Source of the DNA: Liolophura sinensis
Taxonomy: Eukaryota; Mollusca; Polyplacophora; Chitonida; Chitonidae
DNA: 64,000 nt
Direction: 5' to 3'
Assembly: GCF_032854445.1 (NCBI RefSeq)
Contig: NC_088307.1
Location: forward strand, 310,001 to 374,000
The first letter of the stretch is position 1. Each line of letters starts with the position of its first letter. The position numbers were made by a program, and so were the translations under genes. The notes below the pieces were generated by a model. The model ran no database searches and was not told the DNA's origin. It was given only the letters and a program-made list of their open reading frames with translations. This document shows, in pieces, positions 12,541-24,850 of the stretch.

Positions 12541-13408
12541 GATATTTCGACTTGCCCCAATGACCATCTCTTTTATTAAAAAATCATCAAGTTATCAAAC
12601 CTTGGCTTAAGTCTGCAGATCCAGTTGTTCAAAAATGTATTAGTTATTACCTGTATTAAGTGATATTATATATTTACAGTTCTAACTAAACTCAGCCACT
12701 AATGCAGTTTTACATAGACCAAAAATGGCTCTGCAGGAGATTTAGCTCAGATTTAATATACTGTTACGCAATTATTTTTGGACCAAGTAGAAAACTGAAG
12801 ACTTGGATTAAAATTAAAACTGATATTTACCCTTAAGACACTTTTGCACAACCGGGCCCTGGTGACTTCCCTGTCTACGATAAATTTCCAACCCGGAATT
12901 TGTTTCACGTGCAAGCAAAGAACAGCAAAAAATCAAATGATATAGCAGGAAATCTCTGGTAACCGATGGTATCCTCCAGAGCTTCGCTGTAAACGAGAAT
13001 ATGGAGTAAGTAACTCAGCGCGATGAAGAACACTGTGTTCATTTCCAAGGGAGAAGACTCCTGTCGTTACGGTCAATGTAGCATGCACAGGGGGGGGGGG
13101 GGGGCTTCTCCTGAATGATCTCTCTCTGTACGACTCGTAAGGTGATTTATACACAATTTTAACAGGTTATTAACACAGAGTTTTAGAATTCCTCACTCAT
13201 ATGACGTCAGTTGTTCTTCTATGGTGCAGAAATCGAAGTTATTAAGAATGCCCAATCATCAGTTTCATGTTTAATTTCCCCCCACTGGCCAATTATGATA
13301 TCCAAGTACATGTAGATATCAGAATCCGTACATGAGATTCAGATACATACGAAATGTATTTATATCAAACCTAAGAAGCCATGGCTGTTGACCTGCGCTT
13401 TATTTTTT
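12541..13408. other. Single-copy stretch with a G15 run
   Basis: No gene seen. A homopolymer of 15 G lies at 13090-13104. A TGACGTCA word (CRE-type) is at 13202-13209, but one such 8-mer is expected by chance in a window of this size. Confidence 0.55.
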
Positions 13409-13512
13409 ATTATTTTATTTCACCGATGTCTTATGCCGTAAGCTTACACAAGAATAATTCACTTATGAGACTGCAGACGGCATAATGGTGGGAAGAAACC
13501 GTACTGGGTGGG
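13409..13512 (-). mobile_element. Old SINE 3' fragment
   Basis: TTATGCCGTAAGC...CAAGAATAATTCACTTATG...GGCATAATGGTGGGAAG is a strongly diverged reverse complement of the SINE body and tail. About 100 bp remain, and the divergence marks it as one of the oldest copies here. Confidence 0.75.
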
Positions 13513-15204
13513 AATCATATTTTGAATTCCGCAGTTTGACCTGCGCAACAAGTAGCAGTTTTATTGCTTTTGAGAACAAAAGCCCTTAAGTAAAAGAAAG
13601 CTAAAATTTGAAGTAAGATTCAACACACACATAACTGAAAACTATGCGTGAAAAAGCTTTCATTCATATTTTTACATTATTTGGAGAGTGTTAAAAGACA
13701 TTTAAATATTAGAATACTGTGGTGAGCTTTATGAACCATACTGGCGGTATCAAGGAGGGCTGACGTCGCATTAAATATTTTTCTGAGGCTCACGAGAAGG
13801 AATAAATTTTTCAGAACATCATTTCGGTAATCTTTTTCTCATGGGTGGAAAAAGTTATTCCAACAGTCAGTGTTGTGATTAGAATGGGATAAACTTCCTG
13901 TGACGTCAGGGTTCCTAACCTCTGATATTATGGCCCATCAAGGCCACCTTAGATTTCAAATGTTTGAGCGCCTTTCCAAAAAATTAATTCGTATTTGTGC
14001 ATAGTTTTAGGTGGTCTAATGAGTGATAGCTATTTCGAATTTTAGAGGCCTTTTCTGACATCGGCCATCAGTATGACTGTCACCGTATGAAGTGGATCAG
14101 CAGGTATACAAGTAGGCCAGTTTATTACTTTAAATTAGCCTATTGTTTATTTTTTTATTCCATTGTTGGTCAACGCCATGTCCAGGAACGTAATACTTGT
14201 GCTAGACAGATTTTACAGGTGGAGGGAATCGGAGTGTCCTGCGTAAACCACCAGCCACTTGCAATTTACTGACGAACATTCATGCACGTCGCTTAAAGTT
14301 ATGCACACGATATTGTTGGAAGACAAGATGTCTTCAGAGGCGACATGAGCGACGTCCTCAACGGCTTGTCAACAATGCACCGCAAACAGTGAAAGATGCT
14401 ATTATATAAATTAGATGAATTATGTTGTCAGGTTAGCTATACGAACAATTGCAATCAAAAGTTCAACTGAGATATGTATTCAAATTATTGACAACATATA
14501 TACTAGCATGATACACAAAATGAATTAAGTTTCATTCATTCACAAAAGCATTCCTTACGTGTTTTTAACATCATTGAAAACTGTTAACTGAATCTCTTCA
14601 CATGATTCCGCCCTTATGTCGTACTGTATATACCCTTTATTATTGATCAATAATAATTATTGCGATTATTGACTTCGTACGTCCTAACTGGTTGACGGCT
14701 GGTATACCAGCGTCTGCTTCGACGCATATATTGTGCTTTTACTATGTACAATGTTCGAAAATAAGGGGGTGAGTGTATTGGACTGAAAGTGGATGAATTG
14801 ACAATATTCGCCTTCTCGGTATCCATGTGTTTGTGAGTGCATACAATTTGACAATAACTAGGCTCATGCTTTGGAGTAGGCTTACTGCTACTGCTTGAGA
14901 AACTCTTAACGGAACACAGCTCGAAGATTCTAAAGAGAAGGCAGAATTAAAAGTTCAAGCATCCATAAGTGGCCATGCATCGTAAAACCTCCTAAATAAA
15001 CTGAAGTCGTCGTATTAGGGGGCAAAAGTTGCTTCGTGTCAGCATCCTTCCTCGTGATCCTTAAAGAGATAATGCATTAATAAATCTTATATTTTCTGCA
15101 ACCCCAGTGGACCTTCACAGACAAAGACGTTCAATGCAGTATTTTATCAGGCTTTATGTTGTACAGCAGATGTGCTCTTCTGGACAACACGTAGAACACG
15201 CGAG
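13513..15204. other. Single-copy stretch without a gene
   Basis: AT-rich, no tandem repeats, no frame longer than about 61 codons on either strand. A second TGACGTCA lies at 13901-13908. No RNA gene recognised. Confidence 0.55.
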
Positions 15205-15322
15205 TATAAATGAATGAATAAATAAATGAATAATTGGATAAATAATTAAATGGATAACAGAATGATTGGAAGGAAAAATAAATGAATGAATGATTGAATG
15301 CATAAATGAATGATTGGTTCTG
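15205..15322. repeat. AATG/AATA tetranucleotide microsatellite
   Basis: Imperfect run of ATGAATGA, ATAAATAA and ATGATTGA words over about 115 bp. The minus-strand reading (SFIHSFI-like) is a by-product. Confidence 0.85.
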
Positions 15323-15649
15323 AACATCAACATAAACATGTCAGCAAAACAACCATATCATGATGAGACGATGATAGCAGCAAGAGAAATTATCTTATGA
15401 TACTGGTCAGACTAAAAAAACGTCAACAACAGAACCTTTGGTGAGGTGTACGCAAGCTACAAAGGATATTTTCGATGTCGGACTGGTCATCGCGTAAAAC
15501 ACACTTAAAAAAACAAGACTGTAATTACACGGAATGACCTCTATGACAATTCGATATAAATGTAAGTTCTTTTTCTTTCCGTGGCATAACCTCCCCTTTC
15601 ATTAGGAATTTGAGACAAAGACGGAAAGCGTTATATGAAGTTTATAACA
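15323..15649. other. Short single-copy spacer
   Basis: Nothing recognisable between the microsatellite and the large 30-bp array. Confidence 0.5.
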
Positions 15650-18600
15650 GCTCCACTCTGATTTGCATGTACTAACACGTCTTTACTCTGATTAGCTTGT
15701 ACTAAAACAACTTTACTATGATTAGCTTGTACTAAAACAATTTTACTCTGATTAGCTTTTACTAACACAACTTTACTCTAATTCGCTTGTACTAACACAA
15801 CTCTACTCTAATTTGCATGTACTAACAACGTTAATCTGATTAGCTTGTACCAACACAACTTTACTCTGATCAGCTTGTACTAACACAACTTTACTCTAAT
15901 TAGCTTGTACTAACAAAACTCTACTCTAATTAGCTTGTAGTAACACATCTTTACTCTGATTCGCATGTACTAACATAACTTTACTCTGATCAGCTTGTAC
16001 TAACACAACTTTACTCTAATTAGCTTGTACTAACAAAACTCTACTCTAATTAGCTTCTAGTAACACATCTTTACTCTGATTCGCATGTACTAACACAACT
16101 TTACTCTGATTAGCTTGTACTAACACAACTTTACTCTGATTAGCTTTTACTAACACAACTTTACTCTCATTCGCTTGTACTAACACAACTCTACTCTGAT
16201 TCGCATGTACTAACAACTTTAATCTGATTAGCTTGTACCAACACAACTTTACTCTGATCAGCATGTACTAACACAACTCTACTCTAATTAGCTTGTACTA
16301 ACACATCTTTACTCTGATTCGCATGTACTAACAAAACTTTACTCTGACTAGCTTGTACTAACACAACTTTACTCTAATTCGCATGCACTAACACAACTTT
16401 ACTCTGATTGGCTTGTAGTAACACAACTGTACTCTGATTTGCATGCACTAACACAACTTTACTCTGATTCGCATGTACTAACACAACTCTACTCTGACTA
16501 GCTTGTACTAACACAACTCTACTCTGAAATCGCATGTACTAACACCGCACTACTCTGATTAGCATGTACCAACACCACTCTACACTAATTGGCTTGTACT
16601 AACACAACTCTACTCTGATTCGCATGCACTAACACAACTCTACTGTGATTAGCATTTACTAAAACTTCTAATTTGCGCGTACTAACACAGCTCTACTCTA
16701 GTTCGCATGTACTAAAACCACTATACTCTGATTTGCATGCACTAACACATCTCTATATTAGCATGCACTAACACAACTCTACTCTGACTTCCATGTAGTA
16801 ACACAACTCCACTTTAAAATCCATGGAGCAACACCACTCTACTCTGATTTGCACGCACTAGCACAACTCCATTCGGATTACCAGGTACTAACACCACTCA
16901 ACTCTGATTCACATGTACTAACACTTCTTATTGGCACGACTAACACTACTCTACTCTGATTAGCATGTACTATCATTTCTGTTTAGCTTGTACTAACATA
17001 ACTCTACTCTGATTCGCATGTACTAACTCAACTCTACTCTGATTAACATCTGCTACACCACTCTACCCTGATTTGCATGCACTGACACCACTCTACTTTA
17101 AGTCGCATGTATTAACACAACTCAATTCTGAGTCGTATGCACTAACACAACTCTACTCTGATAATCATGTACTAACACCCCTCTACTTTGATTATCATGT
17201 ACTAACACTTCTGATTAGCTTGGACTAACACAACTCTTCACTGATTAGCATGTACTAACATCACTATTTTCTGATTAGCATCTAATAATATAACTCTACT
17301 CTGATTTGCATGTACAAACACAACTCTACTCTGATTAGCATGTAATAACACGTCTACTCTAATAAGCATGTGTTAACACCATTCAACCCCGATTAGCATG
17401 TGCTAACATGACTGTACTCAGATTTGCATGTACTAACGTAACTCTCCACTGATTCGCATGTACTAACACAACTCTACTCTGATTATCTTGTACTAACACA
17501 ACTCTACTCTGATTGGCATGTGATAACATAAATCTACCGTGATTTACATGCACTAAAACAACTCTACTCTAATTAGCGTGTACGAACACAACTCTACTCT
17601 GATCAGCATGTACTAACACAACTCTACTCCAATTAGCATGTGATAATATAACTCTACACTGATTCTCATGCACTAAAACAGCTCTACTCTGATGCTCAAT
17701 TACTAACACCATTCCGCTCTGATTAGCATGTGGTAACAGAACTCTACTCTAATTCGCATGTACTAACACTTCTGATTAGCTTCTACTAACACAATTCCAC
17801 TCTGATTATCATGTACTAACAGCACTCTTTTCTGATTAGCATCTGATAACATAACTCTACTTAGATTTGCATGTACTAACGTAACCCTACTCTCATTCGC
17901 TTGTACTAACACCACTCTATTCTAATTTGCATGTACTAATACTTCCGGTTTGCATGTACTAACACCCCTCAACTTTAACTCGTATGTACCAACATGACCT
18001 TACTCTGATTAGCATGAACTAACACAACTCTACTTTGTATCGCATGTACTAACAGAACTCTACTCTGATTAGCTAGTACTAATAACACTCTACTTTGATC
18101 AGCATGTACTAACACTTCTGATTAGCTTGTACTAACACAACTCTACTTTAATTGGCGAGAACTAACACAACTCTACTCTATTAAACCTGTACTAACGTCA
18201 CTCTTTTCTGAATGTCATGTGATAACATAACTCTACTCTGATTTGCATGTAAAACAGAATTCTATTCTAATTATCATGTAACAACACCACTCTACTTTAA
18301 TGTGCATGTACTAACATCAATGAACTCTGATCAGCAAGTGCTAACATAACTCTACTCTGATATGCATGTGCTAACACAACTCTACTGTGATTGGCAGGTA
18401 ATAACACCACTCTACCTTTATTCGGATGTACTAACATCACTCAAATCTGATTAGCATGTGGTAACAGAACTCTGCTCTGATTTGAATGTACTAACACAAT
18501 TCGCACGGACTAGCACAACTCTACTCCGATTAGCATGTAATAACACAACTCTATTCTGATTAGCATGTACTAACATCTCTCTTTTCTGATTAACATGAAA

Positions 18601-21110
18601 TAAAAAAACTTTATGTACCAACACCACTCTACTCTGATTTGCATGTACTAACACAGCTCTACTCTGATTCGCATGCACTAAGATAACTCTACTCTGTTAA
18701 GCATGCACCAACAACAATGTACTCTGATTAGCATGTACTAACACTTTTGATTTGCATGTACTAACACAACTCTACTCTGATTTGCATGTACTAACACAGC
18801 TCTACTTTGATTAACTTGTACTAACACAACTCTACTCTGATTCGCACGCACTAACATCACTCAACTCAGATTGGCATGTGCTAACACTTCTGATTTACAT
18901 GCATTAATAGAACTCTATTCTAATTCGCATTTACTAAGAAAGCTTTACTCTGATTCGCATGTACTAACACAACTCTGTTCTGATTCGCATGCACCAACAC
19001 AACGCTACTCTGTTTCGCATGTACTAACACAACTCTACTCTGATCCGTATTTACTCACACGTCTGATGTACATGCACTGACAGAACTCTACGCTTATTTG
19101 CATGTACTAACACAACTCCACCCTTATTCGCATGCACTAACACAAATTTACTCTGATTAACATGTACTGACACAATTCTACTCTGATTCGCATGTACTAA
19201 CACAACTTTACTGTGATCCGTATTTACTCACACGTCTGATGCACATGCACTGACAAAACTCTACTCTTATTCGCATGTACTAACACAACTCCACCCTGAT
19301 TCGCATGCACCAACACAACTCTACTCTGATTCACATGCAAAAACGCAACTCTACTCTGATTCGCATGTACTAACATCATTCAACTCTGATTAGCTTATAC
19401 TAACATAACTCTTCTCTGATTTGCATGTACTAACACCACTCTGCTCTGATTAGCATGTACAAACACAACTCTACTCTAAATCGAATTAACTAACGTCTCT
19501 CAACTCTGATTACCATGTATTAACTCAACTTTACTTTGATTAGCATGTACTTACAATTCTGATTAGCTTGTACTAGCAGAACTCTACTCTGATTGGCATG
19601 TACTAACATCACTCTATTCTAATTAGCATCTGATAACACAACTCTACTCTGTTTTGCATGTACTAACACTTTTGATTTGCATGTACTAACACCACTTTAC
19701 TCAGATTCTCATGCACTAACATCATTCAACTCTAATTAGCATGTACTAACACAACTCTATTTATATTCGCATGTACTAACACAACTCTACTTATATTCGC
19801 ATGTACTAACACAACTCTACTCTGATTCGCATAAACTAACAAAACTTTACTCTGATTTGCATGCACTAACAAAACTACACTGACTAACATGTACTAACAC
19901 TACTTTTCTCTGATTAGCATGCACTAACACCACTCTACACTGATTCGCATGTACTAACACCACTTTACTCTTTTTCGCATGTACTAATACAACTCTACTC
20001 TGATTAGCATGTACTAACACTTCTTATTTATATGCACTGACAAAACTCTTCTCTAAGTAGCATGCACTAACACAACTCTACTCTGATTTGCATGCACTAA
20101 CATCATTCAACTCTGATTAGCTTGTACTAACACAACTCTACTCTGATATGCATGTACTAACACCACTCTACTTTGATTAGCATGTACTAACATCACTTTT
20201 ATCTGATTAGCATCTGATAACATAACTCTTCTTAGATTTGCATGTACTAACGTTACTCTATTTTCATTCGCATGTACAAGCACCACACTACTCCCGTTTG
20301 CATGTACTAACACTTCCGGTTTGCATTTATTACACCACTCAACTCTGATTCGCATGTACCAACATCACCTTACTCTGATTCGCATTTACTAACACAACTC
20401 TACTCTGTGTCACATGTGCTAACGTTACTCTACTTTGATGAGCATGTACTAACACCACTCTACTCTGATTGACAAGCACTAACACAAGTCTACTCCAATT
20501 AGCATCTACCAATACCACTCTACTCTGATGTGCATGTGGCAACATAACTCTACTCTGATTTGCATGTACTAACACAACTCTACCTTGATTAGCATGCACT
20601 AACACAACTCTACTCTGATTCGCATGCACTAACAGAACTCTTCTCGGATTAGCATGTACTATTACCACTCTACTTTCATTAGCATGTACTAGCGCTTTTA
20701 ATTTACATATACTAACACCACTCTACTCTGATTCGCATGTACTGACAAAACTCTACTTTAATTAGCTTGTACTAACACCACTGTACTCTGATTCGCATGC
20801 ATTAACACAACTCTACTCTGATTCGCGAGTACTAACACCACTCTGCTCTGATTAGCATGTACAAGCGCCACTCTACTCTAATTTGATCCACTAACATAAC
20901 TCTACTCTGATTAGCATGTACTAACATCACTCTATTCTGATTAGCATCTGATAAAACAACTCTACTCTGTTTTGTATGTACTAACACTTCTGATTGGCAT
21001 GTGATAACATAACTCTACTCTGATTTGCATGTACTAACACAACTCTACTCTGATTAGTATGTGCTAACATAACTCTACTCTGCTTAACATGTACTAACAC
21101 AACTCCATTT
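15650..21110. repeat. 30-bp minisatellite, about 180 units (TACTAAC core)
   Basis: The largest array in the window. Each 30-bp unit reads roughly GCATGTACTAACACAACTCT then ACTCTGATTA or ACTCTGATTC. The left end (15650-16300) uses a CTTGTACTAAC/TTTACTC variant and contains a 120-bp block of four units that is duplicated (about 15855-15974 and 15975-16094). A recurrent shortened unit, in which TACTAACACTTCTGATT lacks about eight bases, occurs many times. The minus strand keeps frames open as LVHANQSRVV decapeptide repeats (82, 109, 75 and 72 codons), broken by indels, so they are unlikely to be coding. Units ending in TTAG place the TACTAAC word about 20 bases upstream of an AG. Confidence 0.96.
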
Positions 21111-21727
21111 AATCCAACGAAACTTTTTCCTGCTGAATTATAATGTGATAAAGCTTACGCCTACAACATGACCATGTCTGTTGAGAATAGACATCAGAGA
21201 GACGAGAATCCCCCTGTGGTTCACGTGTCATTACCGGGGAAATGCTACGTGAAAGTGTAAATGATGTGCTGCTATGTAAAATGATCCTTCCAAGACTGTC
21301 AGGATGGTTTCTTAGGTTCACCAGACATCATTATGCTTAAGAGTTGTAAAATCAGTTATGATGGAAATTCGCAATATTTGAAGCCAGACACCCTGCGTCA
21401 TGTGCTTCATTGGATGTTGATTATACCCTAAGCGCTCTTCGGTGCACATCCAATAACCCTGCACTAATTTCAGCTTATAGTAATAGCTGACATTTCCCTT
21501 CCTGTGATTGACAATAATATCTTCGAAAATTACAGTTTTATTCCCTTTAAATATTAAAAAAAAATGATTGTAACAGTAATTTTAGCAAGGATAGTAATAA
21601 AAGCCTGGAATTATCCGTACAGACTACCGAGCATAGCAAACGTTGTGGGAGTTAGAGTAACACCTGCAAATTTCAGCCGTTAGACCACCATTTTCCAAGC
21701 GCATTTCATTTTATGATTGCCTGCATT
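21111..21727. other. Single-copy stretch
   Basis: No gene identified. A 9-bp inverted repeat (ATTGGATGT at 21409-21417, ACATCCAAT at 21446-21454) could form a small hairpin. A 70-codon minus frame at 21109-21321 has no known relative that I can name. Confidence 0.5.
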
Positions 21728-21737
21728 AACTTCGTCC
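21728..21737. repeat. Target-site duplication, left copy
   Basis: AACTTCGTCC immediately before the SINE head, repeated at 21995-22004 after the A-rich tail. It marks an insertion by target-primed reverse transcription. Confidence 0.8.
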
Positions 21738-21994
21738 CCTCAGTCGGTTAGCGCACTAGCGCCGCGTAATGACCCAGTAGTCTCTCACCAATGCGGTCGC
21801 TGTGAGTTCAAGTCCAGCTCACGCTGGCTTCCTCTCCGGCCGTAAGTGGGAAGGTCTGCCAGCAACCTGCGGATGGTCGTGGGTTTCCCCCGGGCTGTGC
21901 CCGGTTTCCACCCACCATAATGCTGGCCGCCGTCGTATAAGTGAAATATTCTTGAGTACGGCGTAAAACACTATTAAAAAAAAAAAAACAAAAA
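21738..21994 (+). mobile_element. tRNA-derived SINE with target-site duplication
   Basis: Nearly complete copy, lacking only the first dozen bases of the head. It has the A-box remnant (CAGTCGGTTAGCGCACTAGC), B-box GAGTTCAAGTCC, the usual body and the tail TTGAGTACGGCGTAAAACAC, followed by a long A-rich tract. It is flanked by the 10-bp repeat AACTTCGTCC. Low divergence from the copies at 27630 and 32942 and an intact A-tail make it one of the younger insertions. Confidence 0.94.
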
Positions 21995-22004
21995 AACTTC
22001 GTCC
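21995..22004. repeat. Target-site duplication, right copy
   Basis: AACTTCGTCC after the A-rich tail, identical to 21728-21737. Confidence 0.8.
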
Positions 22005-22530
22005 TAGTTTGATTCCTTGGTGTTAGGAATCAAAAACATGCCCGATTGTAATGTAAACGGTGAATACATGTGATTACGGAATACAGGCTGGGAACGTCTC
22101 CATTATTGCTTCAGTGAGGCAGTGCTAAATGTACAGCATATTGCCATGTATGTGTGGCTGAACTCACACTGCATGTTTATACAGGCATATGGATTAGGCG
22201 AGGATGCGATGTGCACAAACACCTCAGATCTGACCGTTTTCCGTGCGCTTGTAGCCTATATCACCATCTGCGCATGCACATTTTGGCCCCGATTCAAACT
22301 TTTGTTTGTTCATTGCAAACACCTCCTTGATGTCACGTTTCATAAACGCTACGGGCTTTGGTGTTTTTCATGTCCCTTTTTCCACACTTGCGCCTTAGCA
22401 AATCAAGTACCTTTTGGTAGTGGTGGAACTCACATACATACAGGCTCAGCCAGATGAGATAGGCTACATGTACAGGCCTGTTGTTAACTGCAGCGTTGCT
22501 ATGATGTACGATATACATGTACTTGTACGA
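22005..22530. other. Single-copy stretch
   Basis: Contains a 111-codon frame (22122-22457, plus) that is cysteine- and histidine-rich but has no motif spacing I recognise and no codon pattern setting it apart. I do not call it a gene. Confidence 0.45.
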
Positions 22531-22810
22531 GGCGTACACAGCGTACACACGGTACACAGTGTAAACAGCTACAAAGCGTACACAGTGTACACAGCGTACA
22601 CAGTGTACACAGCATACACAGTGTATACACGGTACACAGGGAACACAGCGTACACAGCATATACAGCGTGCACAGGGTACACAGTGTGCACAGCTACACA
22701 TCGTACACAGCTACACAGCATACACAGTGTACACACAGTACTCAGGGTACATAGCGTACACAGCTACACAGCGTACACACGATGCACAGTGTACACAGTG
22801 TACTCAGCGT
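22531..22810. repeat. 9-bp satellite (GTACACAGC)n
   Basis: About 30 units of GYGTACACA/GCATACACA. With a 9-bp period, frames are open on both strands (YTAYTVYT on plus, CVRCVPC on minus), so the open frames across it are spurious. The alternating purine-pyrimidine word GTACAC dominates. Confidence 0.92.
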
Positions 22811-23397
22811 TGATGGCCTAACAGTACACCACACTGGGTTTGTAATTTTACATGCTATATGCACTAAATCATATCCCCGCTGTATTTACAGAACTCGGTG
22901 ACAAAGCGCCCCAGGTCGCTGTAATCAATTTTACGATTTAACCGGCATCATTTGTCACAAAATACCACAGTATATATACTTCCTAATGCTATCTAAAGTG
23001 TCATCCTTGTGTATATTCACAGTAAATTTAGCCATTTGTCTCATTCTGTCAATACTCAAAATAATTAAGATAAAGCAATAAACAGCGGTGATTAAAGATT
23101 ACACGTCGAGCATAAATGATTGTAATGTGTAATATAGTTTTCCTTTAGGTTAGTTTTCTGTTTTTCTGCAATAACTTTATAATAACAATAGCAATAAATG
23201 AAACACAGCAAAGCTCCTTCGGCCTAAAGATTTAATTTCAACAAATTACAGGGGAAAAGGTCAGGCGTGAAACACTGTAAGCGCGCAATAATGAAACCAA
23301 CTTCATACGTTCCTCATGAGGACCTTATCGCCAAAGACCGATTTTTAAGTTCCCATCTAATGAACCAAGCCATTAAAGAAAGGCATAATTTAACGCC
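22811..23397. other. AT-rich single-copy stretch
   Basis: No gene, repeat or RNA recognised. Confidence 0.5.
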
Positions 23398-23638
23398 ACT
23401 GCACTTGGTGTCCTACTGGTTAGCGTGTTAGCACTGAACAGTGAACCACGAGCTTCTCACTAATGCCATCACTCCGAGTTCAAGCACATTTCATCCTGGT
23501 TCTCTCCCCTGCCATAGGTGGGACGTTCTGCCGGCAACCAGCAGATTGTTGTGGGTTGCCTCCAGGCTCTTCCCTTCTACATCCCATCATAATACAGGCC
23601 ACAGTTGTATATAGGTGCGGTCACCAATCAATCAGTAA
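23398..23638 (+). mobile_element. Diverged SINE relative (older subfamily)
   Basis: It follows the SINE layout: CTACTGGTTAGCGTGTTAGC (A-box region), CTCACTAATGCC, a B-box-like GAGTTCAAGCAC, GGTGGGACGTTCTGCCGGCA, GTTGTGGGTTGCCTCC and CATCATAATACAGGCC. It then ends in CACCAATCAATCAGTAAATAAA. Divergence is far above that of the other copies, and the GAGTACGGCGTAAAA portion is lost or replaced. It may represent an older subfamily. Confidence 0.78.
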
Positions 23639-24095
23639 ATAAATTGACGCTATTTATCACATTTGTCGGTCATGTAACATGGTGGTTTTGTTGTTACCAA
23701 AGCAGGCTGGGTTTAAAATGTTGAATCTTAAATTTGATCTCTACGCACGAATACACCTCAGAATGAATCATAAGGAAATGTCTAGGCTCAATTTGACGGC
23801 TGGTTAGCAAATTCACACATAGTGAACAAAAATAATAATGACAATGACAAAACTTGATGTTCCGGTCAGTTGCTTATGAATATATTCTATAATATATCTG
23901 TATGATATACTTTGGGGCCAAATATTCGATTTCCCAAGAGACGCCTGATAATCCCTAGTACATGCACGAATGACAAAGTTCTCTTGTATACTTTGTTTAT
24001 GTATTCATGTAAATGCCACTAATTTCCCTGAATGCTGTACCTATATTTGACTGTCCCTGTTGTTAGCAATTGTGTGTACATAATCAAGCCGTATT
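23639..24095. other. Single-copy spacer
   Basis: AT-rich, nothing recognised. Confidence 0.5.
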
Positions 24096-24850
24096 CGCTC
24101 ACATGCCTGAGGGACGGAAAGCATTGCTGTACATACAAGCATGAGGAACGGAAAACATGGCCGTATTCACAATCACGAGGAACGGAAAACATTGCTGTAC
24201 ACACACGCATGAGGGACTACAACATCGTTGTATTCACAAGCACGAGGGACGAAAACCTTGCTGTACACACAAGCATGAGGAACGGAAAACATGGCCGTAT
24301 TAACAAACACGAGGGACGGACAACATTGCTGTACACACAAGCACAAGGAACGGACAACAATGCTGTAAACACAAGCATGAGGGACGAAAACCTTGTTGTA
24401 CACACAAGCACGAGGGACCGAAACATTGCTGTACTCATAAGCACAAGGGACGAAAACATTGCTGCACTCACAAGCATAAGAGACGAAAACATTGCAGTAC
24501 TTACAAGCATGAGAGACGGAAAATTGTGCTGTACTCACAAGCATGAGGGACGAAAACATTGCTGTACTCACAAGCATGAGGGACGAAAACATTGCTGTGC
24601 ACACAAACCTGTGGTTTGCAAACACTTGGTGTACACATAACTATAGGGGTGGGAACTCTGTTGTATATAGACGCCTGATTTACGGATGCATGAATTGTAC
24701 ACGCGTGTATATGATGGGGTGTTAAAGCTTTTTGTGTACACAAGCCTAAGTGGGGGAACTTGCTGTTCACACATACCTGAAGGGTGAAAACCTTGCTATA
24801 CACACAAGCCTGCGGGGCTGAAAACCTTATTGTTCAAAAATCAAACAGGA
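24096..24850. repeat. 33-bp minisatellite (GCATGAGGGACGAAAACATT)
   Basis: About 16 well-conserved units of 33 bp (CAAGCATGAGGGACGAAAAC then ATTGCTGTACTCA) up to about 24610, followed by a decayed tail to about 24850 with longer spacing. Eleven codons per unit leave a 202-codon plus frame (HTSMRDENIAV repeats) and 150- and 97-codon minus frames open together. These are by-products unless transcription is shown. Confidence 0.92.

Noticed and set aside
15650-21110. CRISPR-like repetition
   Set aside because: Units are contiguous with no unique spacers, copies diverge gradually, and the window is eukaryotic in character. The same applies to all other arrays here.
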